From: Gluconacetobacter aggeris
Lineage (GTDB): Bacteria > Pseudomonadota > Alphaproteobacteria > Acetobacterales > Acetobacteraceae
Assembly: GCF_014174395.1 (NCBI RefSeq)
Contig: NZ_JABEQD010000005.1
Span: 62,001-126,000, forward strand
Length of the DNA: 64,000 nucleotides
Direction of reading: 5' to 3'
Program-made: the position numbers and the translations under genes
Notes under the pieces: generated by a model
Told to the model about the DNA's origin: nothing
The model's input: the letters and a program-made list of their open reading frames with translations, nothing else
Database searches by the model: none
Shown here: positions 1 through 8,657 of the stretch, in pieces
Layout of the letters: each line of letters starts with the position of its first letter
Position numbering within the stretch: position 1 is the first letter of the stretch

Positions 1-455
1 TCATCATCGGGGAATGCCGGGGGCAGGAAGCCTTTGACATGCTGCAAGCGATGAATACCGGTCATGACGGCAGCATGTCCACAGTACATGCCAATACCAC
101 CCGGGATGCGCTGACGCGTATCGAGAACATGGTACAGATGGGCAATATGGCTCTGCCTTTGCACGCGATCCGTACCCAGATCGTCGGTGCCATCGACTTG
201 ATCATTCAGGTGCAGCGCCAGCGCGATGGGGGCCGGCGCATTGTCCAGGTCACGGAAATCTGCGGCATGGATGGCGATGTCGTTACACTCAATGACATCT
301 TCCGCTTCGAGCTTCAGGGCGAGGGAGCGGACGGGCGCCTGATCGGGCGTTATGCGGTCAGTCGCATGCCGCCGGCTTTCCTGCGTCGTCTGGCCTGTTT
401 CGGCCTGGAACGCGAATGGCATGGCGCCCTTGAGCAGGCCGCTGGCGAATGCTGA
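1..455 (+). CDS. cpaF: CpaF/TadA-type secretion ATPase, C-terminal part (5' truncated by window edge)
   Basis: The window opens inside this gene, and the last 150 residues are visible in the frame starting at base 3. The fragment begins with IIGECRGQEAFDMLQAMN, the Walker-B region of the type II/IV secretion ATPase family. GSMSTVHANTTRDAL follows, the His-box typical of the CpaF/TadA branch. TadA is the cytoplasmic hexameric motor that powers Flp pilus assembly through the inner-membrane proteins TadB and TadC. The next two genes encode these proteins and overlap it head to tail by 7 and 4 nt, so this is one tad operon. The N-terminus and Walker A lie outside the window. Confidence 0.93.
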   Translation, partial: IIGECRGQEAFDMLQAMNTGHDGSMSTVHANTTRDALTRIENMVQMGNMALPLHAIRTQIVGAIDLIIQVQRQRDGGRRIVQVTEICGMDGDVVTLNDIFRFELQGEGADGRLIGRYAVSRMPPAFLRRLACFGLEREWHGALEQAAGEC

Positions 456-1417
456 CGGGCGAGGCTTCGGCGACGATGTTGCTGGTTCTGTCCGGCCTGT
501 GGCTGCTGGCCATGAGTGCCACCGGCCTGCTGACCGTGCGAATGCATAAGAGAAGCCGCCAGCGAGATGCACGGCTGGCGGCCGTGGCGCGCTCCCATCG
601 CCCGGCACCTCATGTCGAACTGTCGGCGTTCAGGCGGCAGCAACGTATACGGCGTCCGCTGGCCCTAAGTGCGATTGGGCTTCTGGGCGTCGATATGGCT
701 GGGGCGGATCTTTATCCCGTGCCGTGGTGGATGGTGCCGATGGGGGTATTCATTGTGGCGGGCGCTTTCATGATCATGACGAAAGAGGCTCTGGGCCTTC
801 TTGCGCTTCCGGTCATGATTGTCGGTGGGATCTGCCTGTGCCGCGCGACATTCGGCTGGATGATCGAAAGGCGGCAAGGACGGCAGCTTCGCCAGTTTCC
901 TGATGTGCTGTCGACGATCGTCCGATCGGTCAGTGTGGGCATTCCGGTAATGGAAGCGATGCGAGGGGTGGCTCGCGAGGCGCCGGAGCCGACGGGGTCG
1001 GAATTTTCCCGCATGCTGGAGCAGCTTTCCATCGGGGTTTCGATGGAAGATGGGCTGCGCGACCTGGCCGTCCGATCGGGCCTGCCGGAATATCGGTTTT
1101 TTGCCACTGCCCTGGCACTGCAAGCCCAGACCGGTGGCTCGCCTCGCGCCACACTGGATGGGCTGGCCGATGTCATCCGTAAGCGGCTGGCCTTGAAGGC
1201 CCGTGGCTATGCTCTGGCGTCCGAGGCGCGGGCCAGCGCGGTGGTGCTGGCCCTACTGCCCCTGGTGTTGGGCCTGATACTGTGGCTGACGAACCGGGCC
1301 TATATCCGCCTGCTATTCTCGGACCCGGCGGGGCATGCGATTCTGGCGCTTGCCGCCGGGTCGCTGACGATGGGCATTCTCACGATGCGTACGATCATCC
1401 GCCGGACCCTGAGATGA
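449..1417 (+). CDS. tadB: TadB-like Flp pilus inner-membrane platform protein (T2SSF domain)
   Basis: A 322-residue membrane protein whose ATG overlaps the end of cpaF by 7 nt. An N-terminal membrane segment (about residues 5-27) is followed by a basic stretch, then two hydrophobic segments (about 85-130). The type II secretion F-like domain follows (QFPDVLSTIVRSVSVGIPV through GSPRATLDGLADVIRKR), and the protein ends with two more membrane helices. This is the TadB architecture: with TadC it forms the platform that the TadA motor acts on. The next gene starts inside its stop codon (ATGA), which suggests translational coupling. Confidence 0.9.
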   Translation: MLTGEASATMLLVLSGLWLLAMSATGLLTVRMHKRSRQRDARLAAVARSHRPAPHVELSAFRRQQRIRRPLALSAIGLLGVDMAGADLYPVPWWMVPMGVFIVAGAFMIMTKEALGLLALPVMIVGGICLCRATFGWMIERRQGRQLRQFPDVLSTIVRSVSVGIPVMEAMRGVAREAPEPTGSEFSRMLEQLSIGVSMEDGLRDLAVRSGLPEYRFFATALALQAQTGGSPRATLDGLADVIRKRLALKARGYALASEARASAVVLALLPLVLGLILWLTNRAYIRLLFSDPAGHAILALAAGSLTMGILTMRTIIRRTLR

Positions 1418-2364
1418 CCGTCCTGATGCTCGTGCTGGGTGTGGCGACGGGTGCGACGCTGCTCGCGGCGGCGATGCTGGTACCGCTGACGGTAAGGCAG
1501 CGACGGATACAGCGACGATTGCACGACCTGCAAGCACAGGCGATGGCGCCTGCGGCATCGTTGGTAGGGGTTAGGGGATTGGGCACGTCCTCATTGCGCC
1601 TGGTTGCAGCCCTGGGCCAATGGATTGTCAGGCGGGGATTGTTGCCCACCGGCACGCTGGACGAACTCCGGGCATCCCTGGCCACGACGGGAGTGCGCGG
1701 TGCCAGTGCCGTCAGCCTGTTCATCGGAATCAAGATCCTGCTGGCGACGCTTTTGCCGCTGCTGGTGGTCGTCATCCTGTCCCGGCTGGGGAGTGACCTG
1801 CCACCCTTGCTTCACCGGGCTCTTGCAGCGGCGGCTGCGGTCGGGGGGCTGCTATTGCCGGATTTCATCCTGCGGGCACGGCGCAACCGCTATCTGAGAC
1901 AGGTCGAACGCGGCCTGCCCGATGCGCTGGATGTGATGGTGATCTGCACTCAGGCCGGGATCGGGCTAGGGCCGGCCATTGTCCAAGTCAGCGTCGAATT
2001 GCAGAAGATGTGTCCTGCGATTGCCGGCGAGTTCGCCCAGACGGCCAGCGAACTGAGCGTGATTGCCGATACAAGGCAGGCGCTGATCAATCTCGGCGCG
2101 CGCACCGGAGTCGAGGGACTGAGGCGGCTGACGACGACCCTGTTGCAAACGCAGCAATATGGAACGCCGATTACGGGCGCTCTGCGCGGATTGTCGGCAG
2201 AACTGCGGCAGGAAACCTTGATGCGCTACGAGGCCGGGGCTGCACGACTAGCAGTTCTGCTGACGCTGCCCACGCTGCTGTTCATCATGCCCTGCGTGTT
2301 CCTGATTGCCGGCGGTCCCGCCGGGATTCAGGTGATGCATGTTCTTCATCATCGTCATCCCTGA
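1414..2364 (+). CDS. tadC: TadC-like Flp pilus inner-membrane platform protein
   Basis: A 316-residue protein starting at the ATG of an ATGA overlap with tadB. A longer in-frame extension exists upstream but lies wholly inside tadB. The T2SSF domain occupies the middle to C-terminal part: RQVERGLPDALDVMVICTQA, then a segment on regular amphipathic helices ending YGTPITGALRGLSAELRQE. Hydrophobic helices flank it at the N-terminus (MTVLMLVLGVATGATLLAAA), near residue 110 and at the C-terminus. This is the second platform subunit and the usual partner of TadB. Confidence 0.88.
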   Translation: MTVLMLVLGVATGATLLAAAMLVPLTVRQRRIQRRLHDLQAQAMAPAASLVGVRGLGTSSLRLVAALGQWIVRRGLLPTGTLDELRASLATTGVRGASAVSLFIGIKILLATLLPLLVVVILSRLGSDLPPLLHRALAAAAAVGGLLLPDFILRARRNRYLRQVERGLPDALDVMVICTQAGIGLGPAIVQVSVELQKMCPAIAGEFAQTASELSVIADTRQALINLGARTGVEGLRRLTTTLLQTQQYGTPITGALRGLSAELRQETLMRYEAGAARLAVLLTLPTLLFIMPCVFLIAGGPAGIQVMHVLHHRHP

Positions 2365-2386
2365 TGTATTAGGTGGAATATCGTTT

Positions 2387-3184
2387 GTGAGATGGATCTT
2401 GAGTATGAGATGGGCCTTCGTCGGGCTGCTGGCAGGGGTTCTGTCCGCCTGTGCCGCCGGCGGTGGCAAGGATCATGATGAGAGCAGGAATCTAGAGGTC
2501 GCGCGGGCAGCGCTGCGGGGTGGTGCGCCGCAGATCGCTTTGCGCGCCACCACGGCTCGCCTGACTGATGATCCGACCGATGTGGAGGCCGCGTTGCTTC
2601 AGGGCGACGCGCTCACGGCGCTTGGGCGGCTGGAGCAGGCGGAATGGAGTTATCGCGCGGCCCTGCGTGGGCGTCCGGTCCTGGCCGCCGCCCATTTGGG
2701 GCTGGGACGATGCCTGCTGGCGACCCATCCGGCCGAGGCCGAGCGACAGTTCCAATTCTCGGTTGATCGGGAACCGGGCAATGCTGCCGCATGGAACGAT
2801 CTTGGTGTGGCGCGGGATCTGCTGCGCCGTCATGGCGATGCCCAGATGGCATATCGCCGCGCGCTGGCGGCGAACCCGCAGATGATCGGCGCTCAGGTCA
2901 ATCTGGCGCTGTCCCTGGCGATGAGCGGCGACGCAGGCGCGGCCGAGCGCATGGTTCGTCCCTTCGCCGAAGATGCCACGGCGAGCATTAAATTGCGTCA
3001 CGATCTGGCAGCGGTGCTGGCGATGGGCGGCCAGCGCGACGAGGCGACGCGCATCCTGTCGTCCGATCTGTCGCCACAGCAGGTCGCCGAGGCTCTGTCG
3101 GCCTATGTGGCGGCGCGTAACACGGGGGAGCCGTCGCAGAACGCAACATTTCGCAATGTGGCACCCCAGATGGCTCCGCCATAG
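2387..3184 (+). CDS. tadD: TadD-like TPR lipoprotein
   Basis: A tetratricopeptide protein of about 265 residues beginning 22 nt after tadC. I chose the GTG at 2387 because AGGTGG lies 10 nt upstream; an ATG at 2405 is the alternative. The N-terminus is a lipoprotein signal with lipobox LSAC (Cys about residue 22 from the GTG). About four TPR-like helical pairs follow, for example WNDLGVARDLLRRHGDAQMA and AQVNLALSLAMSGDAGAAE. TadD is the pilotin-like lipoprotein of tad loci, thought to help assemble the outer-membrane secretin. The C-terminal 30 residues are low complexity. Confidence 0.85.
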   Translation: MRWILSMRWAFVGLLAGVLSACAAGGGKDHDESRNLEVARAALRGGAPQIALRATTARLTDDPTDVEAALLQGDALTALGRLEQAEWSYRAALRGRPVLAAAHLGLGRCLLATHPAEAERQFQFSVDREPGNAAAWNDLGVARDLLRRHGDAQMAYRRALAANPQMIGAQVNLALSLAMSGDAGAAERMVRPFAEDATASIKLRHDLAAVLAMGGQRDEATRILSSDLSPQQVAEALSAYVAARNTGEPSQNATFRNVAPQMAPP

Positions 3185-3186
3185 AC

Positions 3187-4431
3187 ATGCCGGAGGCGGC
3201 GGGCAAGAGTAGATGGATACTGTCCGACCGGCATGGAGCGGTGGCACTGCTGGTTGCCTTGGCTCTGCCGGTACTGATGGGCGTGCTGGGTCTCGGGATC
3301 GATGTCAGCTATTGGGCGATGACGCGCCTGGAATTGCAGCGTATAGCCGACATCGCCGCAGTAGCGGGCGTTGCGCGCTACGGGGCCAGCGGTCAGGCTG
3401 CTGACGCGCTGGACACGGCGGCGGCCGTTGCCGAGTTGAACGGCCTGCCGGCCGGAACGCGTGGTGGGGACGGAGCGACAACCCTGACGGACAGTGCCGG
3501 CGCCTATGTGGCGACGATCGCATTCGTTCCGCCGGCTACCATTACTGTAACGATCGTCAAGGAAGCGCCGCGCTTGTTCAGTGCGTTGTTCCTGACTTCG
3601 GGCACCCAGCCGGTGTCCGCCCGCGCCGTGGCGCGGCTGATGCCGCGTGCCCACGGTGGAAACGCCTGTATCCTCGCCCTTTCGGGCATGGGCGAAACGG
3701 TTCTGGACGATGGCGCCAGCCTGAGCATGCCGGAATGCGACCTGCGCACCAACGGCGTGTTGACCCTGGGTAACGAAGCCGCAATCGACGTTGCGAACCT
3801 GATCGCGGGTGGAACGATTGGGGCGGATGGCAATAATGCCTGTTCGGCACTCACTTGTGTACAGCATGCGGCGCAGAAGGCCGATCCCTATGCGGATCTT
3901 TACGGTGCTCTGCTAGGTGTGCCATCGCGGAGCGTGAACCTGCCGCCGGGCCAGACAATGCTCACGCCCCCGCCAACGGGGGTGGCCTATGCGTGGCAGC
4001 CGGATGGTGGGGCGTATACGCTGGCACCAGGAGTCTATTACATCAATGGGGATTTCCGCGTGAACGCGGGTACGGCGTTGAGCGGGACGGGAGTAACGAT
4101 CATCGTCAACGGCAACATTGCTATCGACGGCACCGCCTCGCTCCATCTCGTGGCGCCGGCAACAGGGGCTACGGCCGGTCTGTTGTTTGCCTCGACCGGC
4201 GGACTATTCCAATTCACTGGCGGGGCTGCGACCACCTTGACCGGTGCGATTTATGCCCCGGGCGCCAACTTGGTCATTGATGGGGATAATGGGGCGGCGG
4301 GCGACTGTGTTTATGCCGTCGCCGCATTCGTGACCCTTAAGGGAGGCGCCCTGTTCGCGGATGGCGACTGTGCGGCAGCAGGGATGATGCCGATTCACGA
4401 CCTGTTGGGTGTCGCGAGCCTGGTGGAATGA
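3187..4431 (+). CDS. TadG-like pilus-assembly protein with a repetitive Gly/Ala-rich beta domain
   Basis: A 414-residue protein starting 2 nt after tadD. The N-terminus has the TadE/TadG signature: a short polar leader, DRHGAVALLVALALPVLMGV, then GIDVSYWAMTRLELQRIADI. This is a single membrane anchor with the ordered helix seen in TadG proteins. The rest is unlike the von Willebrand-type TadG. It contains two small Cys-bearing segments (ACILALSGMGETVLDDGASL and CSALTCVQ) and a Thr/Gly/Ala-rich stretch (about residues 280-400) with short repeating hydrophobic strands, resembling polymer-forming or beta-helix domains. It probably acts in the periplasm as a pseudopilin-like or surface component. 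Its exact role is not established. Confidence 0.75.
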   Translation: MPEAAGKSRWILSDRHGAVALLVALALPVLMGVLGLGIDVSYWAMTRLELQRIADIAAVAGVARYGASGQAADALDTAAAVAELNGLPAGTRGGDGATTLTDSAGAYVATIAFVPPATITVTIVKEAPRLFSALFLTSGTQPVSARAVARLMPRAHGGNACILALSGMGETVLDDGASLSMPECDLRTNGVLTLGNEAAIDVANLIAGGTIGADGNNACSALTCVQHAAQKADPYADLYGALLGVPSRSVNLPPGQTMLTPPPTGVAYAWQPDGGAYTLAPGVYYINGDFRVNAGTALSGTGVTIIVNGNIAIDGTASLHLVAPATGATAGLLFASTGGLFQFTGGAATTLTGAIYAPGANLVIDGDNGAAGDCVYAVAAFVTLKGGALFADGDCAAAGMMPIHDLLGVASLVE

Positions 4432-4910
4432 TGGGTGAGGGCCATTGCCGGCCGGGCAAAGCGGGCGTGGCCGCATTGGAATTCGCGCTGGTGACGCCTT
4501 TCCTGCTGGCAATTCTGGCGGGGTTGGCGGATTTCCCGTTGGCCTTCTGGTATCGGATGGTCGTGATTTCGGCGGTTGAAAGCGGAGCAAACTATGCTTT
4601 CGCTATCGAGCAGAATGCGTCGGGTACACACGGCTCGCTCTCGCCGGGCGATGTCAGGAACGCGGTGCTGGCTGCAGGTGGCCTGTCGGATATGAATGTT
4701 GCCGTTGGGTCTGCCAGCACGAACTGCATTCAGTCGGGACCCGTCAGCAGCCTGATCGCGGTGCCGGCGGATGGTGTCTGCGCAGACGGGACCATGCCGG
4801 GAACCTTCATGACCATCGCAGCATCCTACCGCTATGCTCCGCTCATGCCGTTCTATGCGATGGTGGCTCCAACGAGCCTGACCGATAAGGCCACGGTCAG
4901 GCTGCAATGA
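4428..4910 (+). CDS. tadE: TadE-like minor pilin (first copy)
   Basis: A 160-residue protein overlapping the TadG-like gene by 4 nt (ATGA). A short basic leader is followed by GVAALEFALVTPFLLAILAG, the TadE signature. It carries the Glu five residues into the hydrophobic helix that prepilin peptidase substrates conserve. The remaining 110 residues are a soluble domain with two Cys. Such pseudopilins are processed by the TadV/CpaA peptidase, which is not in this window. A second TadE-like gene follows, so the locus carries a tandem pair. Confidence 0.82.
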   Translation: MMGEGHCRPGKAGVAALEFALVTPFLLAILAGLADFPLAFWYRMVVISAVESGANYAFAIEQNASGTHGSLSPGDVRNAVLAAGGLSDMNVAVGSASTNCIQSGPVSSLIAVPADGVCADGTMPGTFMTIAASYRYAPLMPFYAMVAPTSLTDKATVRLQ

Positions 4911-5320
4911 GCCGTCGGTATGATCTGGCGCATGATACGCGAGCTGCTGCCGCAGTCGAATTCGCCATCGTGGCCGGCCTGCTTCTAGTGATGCTGGTGG
5001 GTGCGATTGAACTCGGGCTGCAATGGTGGACGCGTGACTGCCTGCAGATGACGGCCGACCTGACGGCCCGGTGCATCGCGTTGGGCGCGTGCGGCGACGA
5101 CCCGCTCGGTTTTGCGAAAGGGCAGGCTGCCGATTGGGCATTGCCTGGGGCAGTCGCTTCATTGTCGGTCGACGATAGTGCCACATCCTGTTACGGCATG
5201 GGCGTTCATGGCGGGCGGTTCGTCATCGTGCAGATCCGTTCGGATTTCTGGTCGGGTCTGCCGTTTCCGTTCTTTGCGCCGTCATTGTCGGTTTCGGCCT
5301 GCTATCCGCAGGTGTTGTGA
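4907..5320 (+). CDS. TadE-like minor pilin (second copy)
   Basis: A 137-residue protein starting in a 4-nt overlap with the preceding TadE-like gene. The processed-helix signature is AAAVEFAIVAGLLLVMLVGA, with the conserved Glu. The soluble part has four Cys (CLQMTADLTARC, GACGDD and two later), suggesting disulfides in the periplasm. It shares the leader and helix with its neighbour but little sequence beyond that, so a recent duplication is unlikely. It is the last gene of the tad operon, and a strong hairpin begins directly after its stop codon. Confidence 0.8.
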   Translation: MSRRYDLAHDTRAAAAVEFAIVAGLLLVMLVGAIELGLQWWTRDCLQMTADLTARCIALGACGDDPLGFAKGQAADWALPGAVASLSVDDSATSCYGMGVHGGRFVIVQIRSDFWSGLPFPFFAPSLSVSACYPQVL

Positions 5321-5357
5321 AGGGGCGTCACCTTCATGGAGAGGGTGACGCCCCTTT
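5321..5357. terminator. bidirectional hairpin terminator between tad and aco operons
   Basis: A perfect 12-bp inverted repeat (AGGGGCGTCACC, 5321-5332, pairs with 5344-5355) encloses an 11-nt loop. It sits exactly between two converging operons, with a short T run after the right arm. The position and stem strength fit a shared terminator. Confidence 0.8.
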
Positions 5358-5365
5358 GCTGAGCG

Positions 5366-6487
5366 TCAGTGGGACAGGAAGGCCCGGATCTTGGTGTTGA
5401 CTTCTTCCGACCGTTCCATCTGGGGCATATGGCCGGTGTCGGGCAGGATTTCGACCGTGATTGCGTCGGGCAGGTCCGCTGCGTGACTGGAAGGCAGGAT
5501 TTCGTCGTCCTTGCCCCAGATGATCAGGGTGGGCGGGGCCGTCTCCAGCACTGGCCGTAGATTGTCAGTCTGGCGGCCGTTGGTGAAGTTTGCTGCTGCC
5601 ACTTGACGCAGGGCATCGACGGCGCCGTCCAGCCGCTTGTAGCGCAGCACGTCGTCCGCCATCTTGCGGCCGATCAGGCCTTTGTCATGGACCAGATAGG
5701 ACAGGGCCGGGATCAGGGTTTTCTGGCGGTCGGCGGTGATGAAGCCGTCGATGAAGGCCATGTTGATGTCCGGCCCCAGACCGGCCGGCGCGAGCAGGGC
5801 CAGCGAGGCCACGCGGGATGGGGCATTCTTGACCGTGGTCAGCGCCACCGCACCACCGAGCGAATGGGCCACCAGATGGGCGCGTTCGATGCCCAGCGTG
5901 TCCAGCAGGTCGACGACGACCGAGGAGAAGAATTCCAGCGATCCGGGGCCGACATCCTTGGTCGAGCCGCCATGGCCGGGCAAGTCGAAGGCAATGACGC
6001 GCCGGCCTGCCGCGAGGGCGGCGTGATTGAACAGCCAGTTGCCGATATCGCCGCCGAAACCGTGGATCAGCACGATCGGGTCGCCCTCGCCATGTCCGAT
6101 GTCCAGGACCCGAAGCGCGCGGCCCTTGACGTCCATTACGCTTGGCTCGGGCGGGATATCATCGGCTTCCTCGGCCGCTCCGGCCGAAAATTCGGCGTTG
6201 AACTGTGTGATGAAGGCATCGATGTCGGCGTCGGACGTGTCTGCATCGGCCAGAACGCCGATCAGCGCGCCGACGGCCAGCGTTTCGCCTTCCTGCGCCA
6301 CCTGGCGGCGTAGCACGCCGGCGGCGGGACTTTCGTATGCGTTGGTGATCTTGCTGGTTTCGATATCCGCCAAATCGTCACCGGCGCGGACGGTCGCGCC
6401 GGGACGGACCATCCAGCCGGCCAGTTTGCCCTCGGTCATCGCCAGACCGAATTTGGGCATGGTGATGGGGGTGATGGAAGCGTTCAT
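5366..6487 (-). CDS. acoC: acetoin dehydrogenase complex E2, lipoyl domain plus alpha/beta-hydrolase acetyltransferase
   Basis: A 373-residue protein. Residues 1-80 form a biotinyl/lipoyl domain with the lipoyl-lysine motif DIETSKIT (Lys46). Residues 120-373 form an alpha/beta-hydrolase fold: oxyanion region LIHGFGGDIGNW, nucleophile elbow AHSLGG (Ser209), acidic residue in WGKDDEILP, and catalytic His in DTGHMPQME. This fusion is diagnostic of AcoC, the acetyltransferase that passes the acetyl group from acetoin cleavage to CoA. It is the distal gene of acoABC, 3 nt after acoB. No dihydrolipoamide dehydrogenase (E3) gene follows. Confidence 0.92.
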   Translation of the reverse strand: MNASITPITMPKFGLAMTEGKLAGWMVRPGATVRAGDDLADIETSKITNAYESPAAGVLRRQVAQEGETLAVGALIGVLADADTSDADIDAFITQFNAEFSAGAAEEADDIPPEPSVMDVKGRALRVLDIGHGEGDPIVLIHGFGGDIGNWLFNHAALAAGRRVIAFDLPGHGGSTKDVGPGSLEFFSSVVVDLLDTLGIERAHLVAHSLGGAVALTTVKNAPSRVASLALLAPAGLGPDINMAFIDGFITADRQKTLIPALSYLVHDKGLIGRKMADDVLRYKRLDGAVDALRQVAAANFTNGRQTDNLRPVLETAPPTLIIWGKDDEILPSSHAADLPDAITVEILPDTGHMPQMERSEEVNTKIRAFLSH

Positions 6488-6490
6488 GGT

Positions 6491-7519
6491 TCAGGCTGCC
6501 TCGGTGACTTTATGGTTCATGACGGCCTTGACTGCGGCCTCGATCTTCGCGGCGTCGGGCAGATAGAGGGCTTCCAGCACCGACGCGAAGGGCACCGGGG
6601 TATGGGGCGGGATCACCCGCCGGATCGGCGCCTTCAGGGCATCGAAGGCCTCTTCCGCCACCAGGGCCGAGATATCGGCGGCCATGTTGCAGCGCGGGCT
6701 GGACTCATCGACGATCACCAGCCGGCCGGTATCGGCCACGCAGTCCAGGATGGTGTCGCGATCCAGCGGCGAGGTGGTGCGTGGGTCGATCACGGTGCAA
6801 CTGATGCCCTGGCGCTCCAGCTTGTCGGCCGCCTCATTCGCCAACTTCACCATCCGGCCGAAAGCCACGATGGTCACGTCGTCGCCCTCGCGGGTCAGGT
6901 TCGCCTCGCCGAAGGGGATGGTGTAGGATTCGTCGGGAACATCCTCTTCGTCGTCATACATGACCTTGTGTTCCAGGAAGATCACCGGATCGTCGTCGCG
7001 GATCGCTTCGATCAGCAGGCCCTTGGCCTCGTAGGGCGAGGACGGGACGACGACCTTCAGGCCCGGAATGTGGGTGAACAGCGGATAGAGGGCCTGGCTG
7101 TGCTGGGCGGCGGCGTTGAAGCCGGCGCCGAACATGGCGCGGATGACCAGCGGGGTACGGGCCTTGCCACCGAACATGTAGCGGAACTTGGCGGCCTGGT
7201 TCATGATCTGGTCAAGGCAGCACCCGACGAAATCGACGAACATCAGCTCGGCCACCGGGCGCAGGCCCGTGGCGGCGGCACCGGCGGCGGCGCCGATATA
7301 GGAGGCCTCGGTTATCGGGGTGTCGAGGACGCGCTCGGGGCCGAATTCCGTATACAGGCCCTTGGTGACGCCCAGCACGCCGCCCCAGGCGTCGACGACG
7401 CCCGAGGAACCGCCCTGGCCGCCGGCTACGTCCTCGCCCATGATGATCACGCGCGGATCGCGGCGCATTTCCAGTCGCAGGGCCTCGTTGATGGCCTGCC
7501 GGTAGCTCTTCTTGCTCAT
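6491..7519 (-). CDS. acoB: acetoin dehydrogenase E1 beta subunit (TPP-dependent)
   Basis: A 342-residue protein of the pyruvate/branched-chain dehydrogenase E1-beta family. The N-terminus MSKKSYRQAINEALRLEMRR is followed by MGEDVAGGQGGSSGV, characteristic of AcoB. The TPP-binding Glu lies in DTPITEASYIG, and the transketolase C-terminal domain starts around residue 200 (VIDPRTTSPLDRDTILD). With AcoA it forms the alpha2beta2 E1 that oxidatively cleaves acetoin to acetaldehyde and an acetyl group. It lies 42 nt after acoA and 3 nt before acoC, in one transcript. Confidence 0.93.
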   Translation of the reverse strand: MSKKSYRQAINEALRLEMRRDPRVIIMGEDVAGGQGGSSGVVDAWGGVLGVTKGLYTEFGPERVLDTPITEASYIGAAAGAAATGLRPVAELMFVDFVGCCLDQIMNQAAKFRYMFGGKARTPLVIRAMFGAGFNAAAQHSQALYPLFTHIPGLKVVVPSSPYEAKGLLIEAIRDDDPVIFLEHKVMYDDEEDVPDESYTIPFGEANLTREGDDVTIVAFGRMVKLANEAADKLERQGISCTVIDPRTTSPLDRDTILDCVADTGRLVIVDESSPRCNMAADISALVAEEAFDALKAPIRRVIPPHTPVPFASVLEALYLPDAAKIEAAVKAVMNHKVTEAA

Positions 7520-7561
7520 GATGGTCTCTTTTCTGGCTCGCGGGATGAGACGGCGGGATGG

Positions 7562-8527
7562 TCAGTACCGGACATAGACGTCGGCCAGCAGGTCGGCCGG
7601 TTCGGGCAGTGGGGCTGCCTTGGCGGCGATGACCGAGCTTTCGATCTCATCGCGGACGGCTTCGTCGATCGCGTCCAGTTCCGAATGCTCCAGCAGGCCG
7701 GCTTCGGTTACCTTTTTACGGAACAGCTCCAGGCAATCATGGTCACGCTTGGCCTCGGCGACCTCGCCGCTGGCGCGATAGGTCATGGCGTCGCCTTCGA
7801 AATGGCCATACCAGCGGGCCAGATGCACGTGCAGCATGACCGGCCCCTTGCCGGCGCGAGCGTGGGCGATGGCTTCACCGGCCGTCTGGTAGACCGCGAA
7901 GAAGTCCGAGCCGTCGCATTCCATGTAGGGCATGCCGAACCCTTCGGCGCGTGCCTTCTGGGTGCCCGCGACGGCGAAGGATGAACCCGTGGCTTCGCCG
8001 TAGCCATTATCTTCCACCACGAAGACCACCGGCAGTTTCCACACCGTGGCGAGGTTGAGGCTTTCCAGCGTGCTGCCTTCGTTCGACGCGCCATCGCCAT
8101 AGAAGGCGACCGCGACGCCGTCGTCTTTCAGAAGCTTGTGCGACAGGGCCGCACCGCACATCAGTGGCGGGCCGCCGCCGACGATGCCGTTGGCGCCCAG
8201 CATGCCGCGCGAGAGATCGGCGATATGCATCGAGCCGCCCTTGCCGCGGCAGACGCCGGTGCTCTTGCCATAGATCTCGGCCATCATGCCCGAGACCTCG
8301 ACGCCCTTGGCGATGCAGTGGCCATGGCCGCGATGGGTGCTGGAAATGGTGTCGTTGTCCGTCAGGTTGGCGCAGACGCCGACCCCCGACGCTTCCTCGC
8401 CGCAATAGAGATGGACGAAGCCGGGGATCTCACCCGTGGCGAATTCGACATGCAGCCGCTCCTCGAAATCGCGGATCGTGCGCATGGCCCGATAGGAGCG
8501 AAGCAATGTTTCCCGTGCGATCTGCAT
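7562..8527 (-). CDS. acoA: acetoin dehydrogenase E1 alpha subunit (TPP-dependent)
   Basis: A 321-residue E1-alpha protein. The TPP and magnesium site is visible as GDGASNEGSTLESLNLATVW ending in N-N-G context (VEDNGYGEATG). The substrate-side segment HRGHGHCIAKGV is also typical. A good ribosome site (AGGGAAG) lies 8 nt before the ATG. It is the first gene of acoABC and is transcribed divergently from the AcoR-like regulator. The 198-bp spacer between them carries three inverted repeats. The closest alternative in the family is a pyruvate dehydrogenase E1 alpha, but the AcoC-type E2 fixes the assignment. Confidence 0.92.
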   Translation of the reverse strand: MQIARETLLRSYRAMRTIRDFEERLHVEFATGEIPGFVHLYCGEEASGVGVCANLTDNDTISSTHRGHGHCIAKGVEVSGMMAEIYGKSTGVCRGKGGSMHIADLSRGMLGANGIVGGGPPLMCGAALSHKLLKDDGVAVAFYGDGASNEGSTLESLNLATVWKLPVVFVVEDNGYGEATGSSFAVAGTQKARAEGFGMPYMECDGSDFFAVYQTAGEAIAHARAGKGPVMLHVHLARWYGHFEGDAMTYRASGEVAEAKRDHDCLELFRKKVTEAGLLEHSELDAIDEAVRDEIESSVIAAKAAPLPEPADLLADVYVRY

Positions 8528-8551
8528 TGGAAATCTTCCCTGTTATTCCGG

Positions 8552-8572
8552 GGATATCGAATCCCGATATCC
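8552..8572. promoter_or_regulatory. inverted repeat just upstream of acoA
   Basis: GGATATCG and CGATATCC form an 8-bp inverted repeat with a 5-nt spacer, 25 nt upstream of the acoA start. It could be an operator or a leader hairpin in the aco transcript. No function is shown by the sequence alone. Confidence 0.4.
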
Positions 8573-8617
8573 GTCACCGCAGGGGAACGCGGATTGACGC
8601 CGGCGACAAGAAAGACT

Positions 8618-8631
8618 GTTATTCGAATAAC
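8618..8631. promoter_or_regulatory. 14-bp perfect AT-rich palindrome in the aco divergent spacer
   Basis: GTTATTCGAATAAC is a perfect dyad about 90 nt upstream of acoA and 95 nt upstream of the regulator gene. It stands out against the GC-rich background and has the size of a dimeric regulator site. Confidence 0.4.
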
Positions 8632-8657
8632 GAATATGTGACGCTGTCTGTCCGGTC

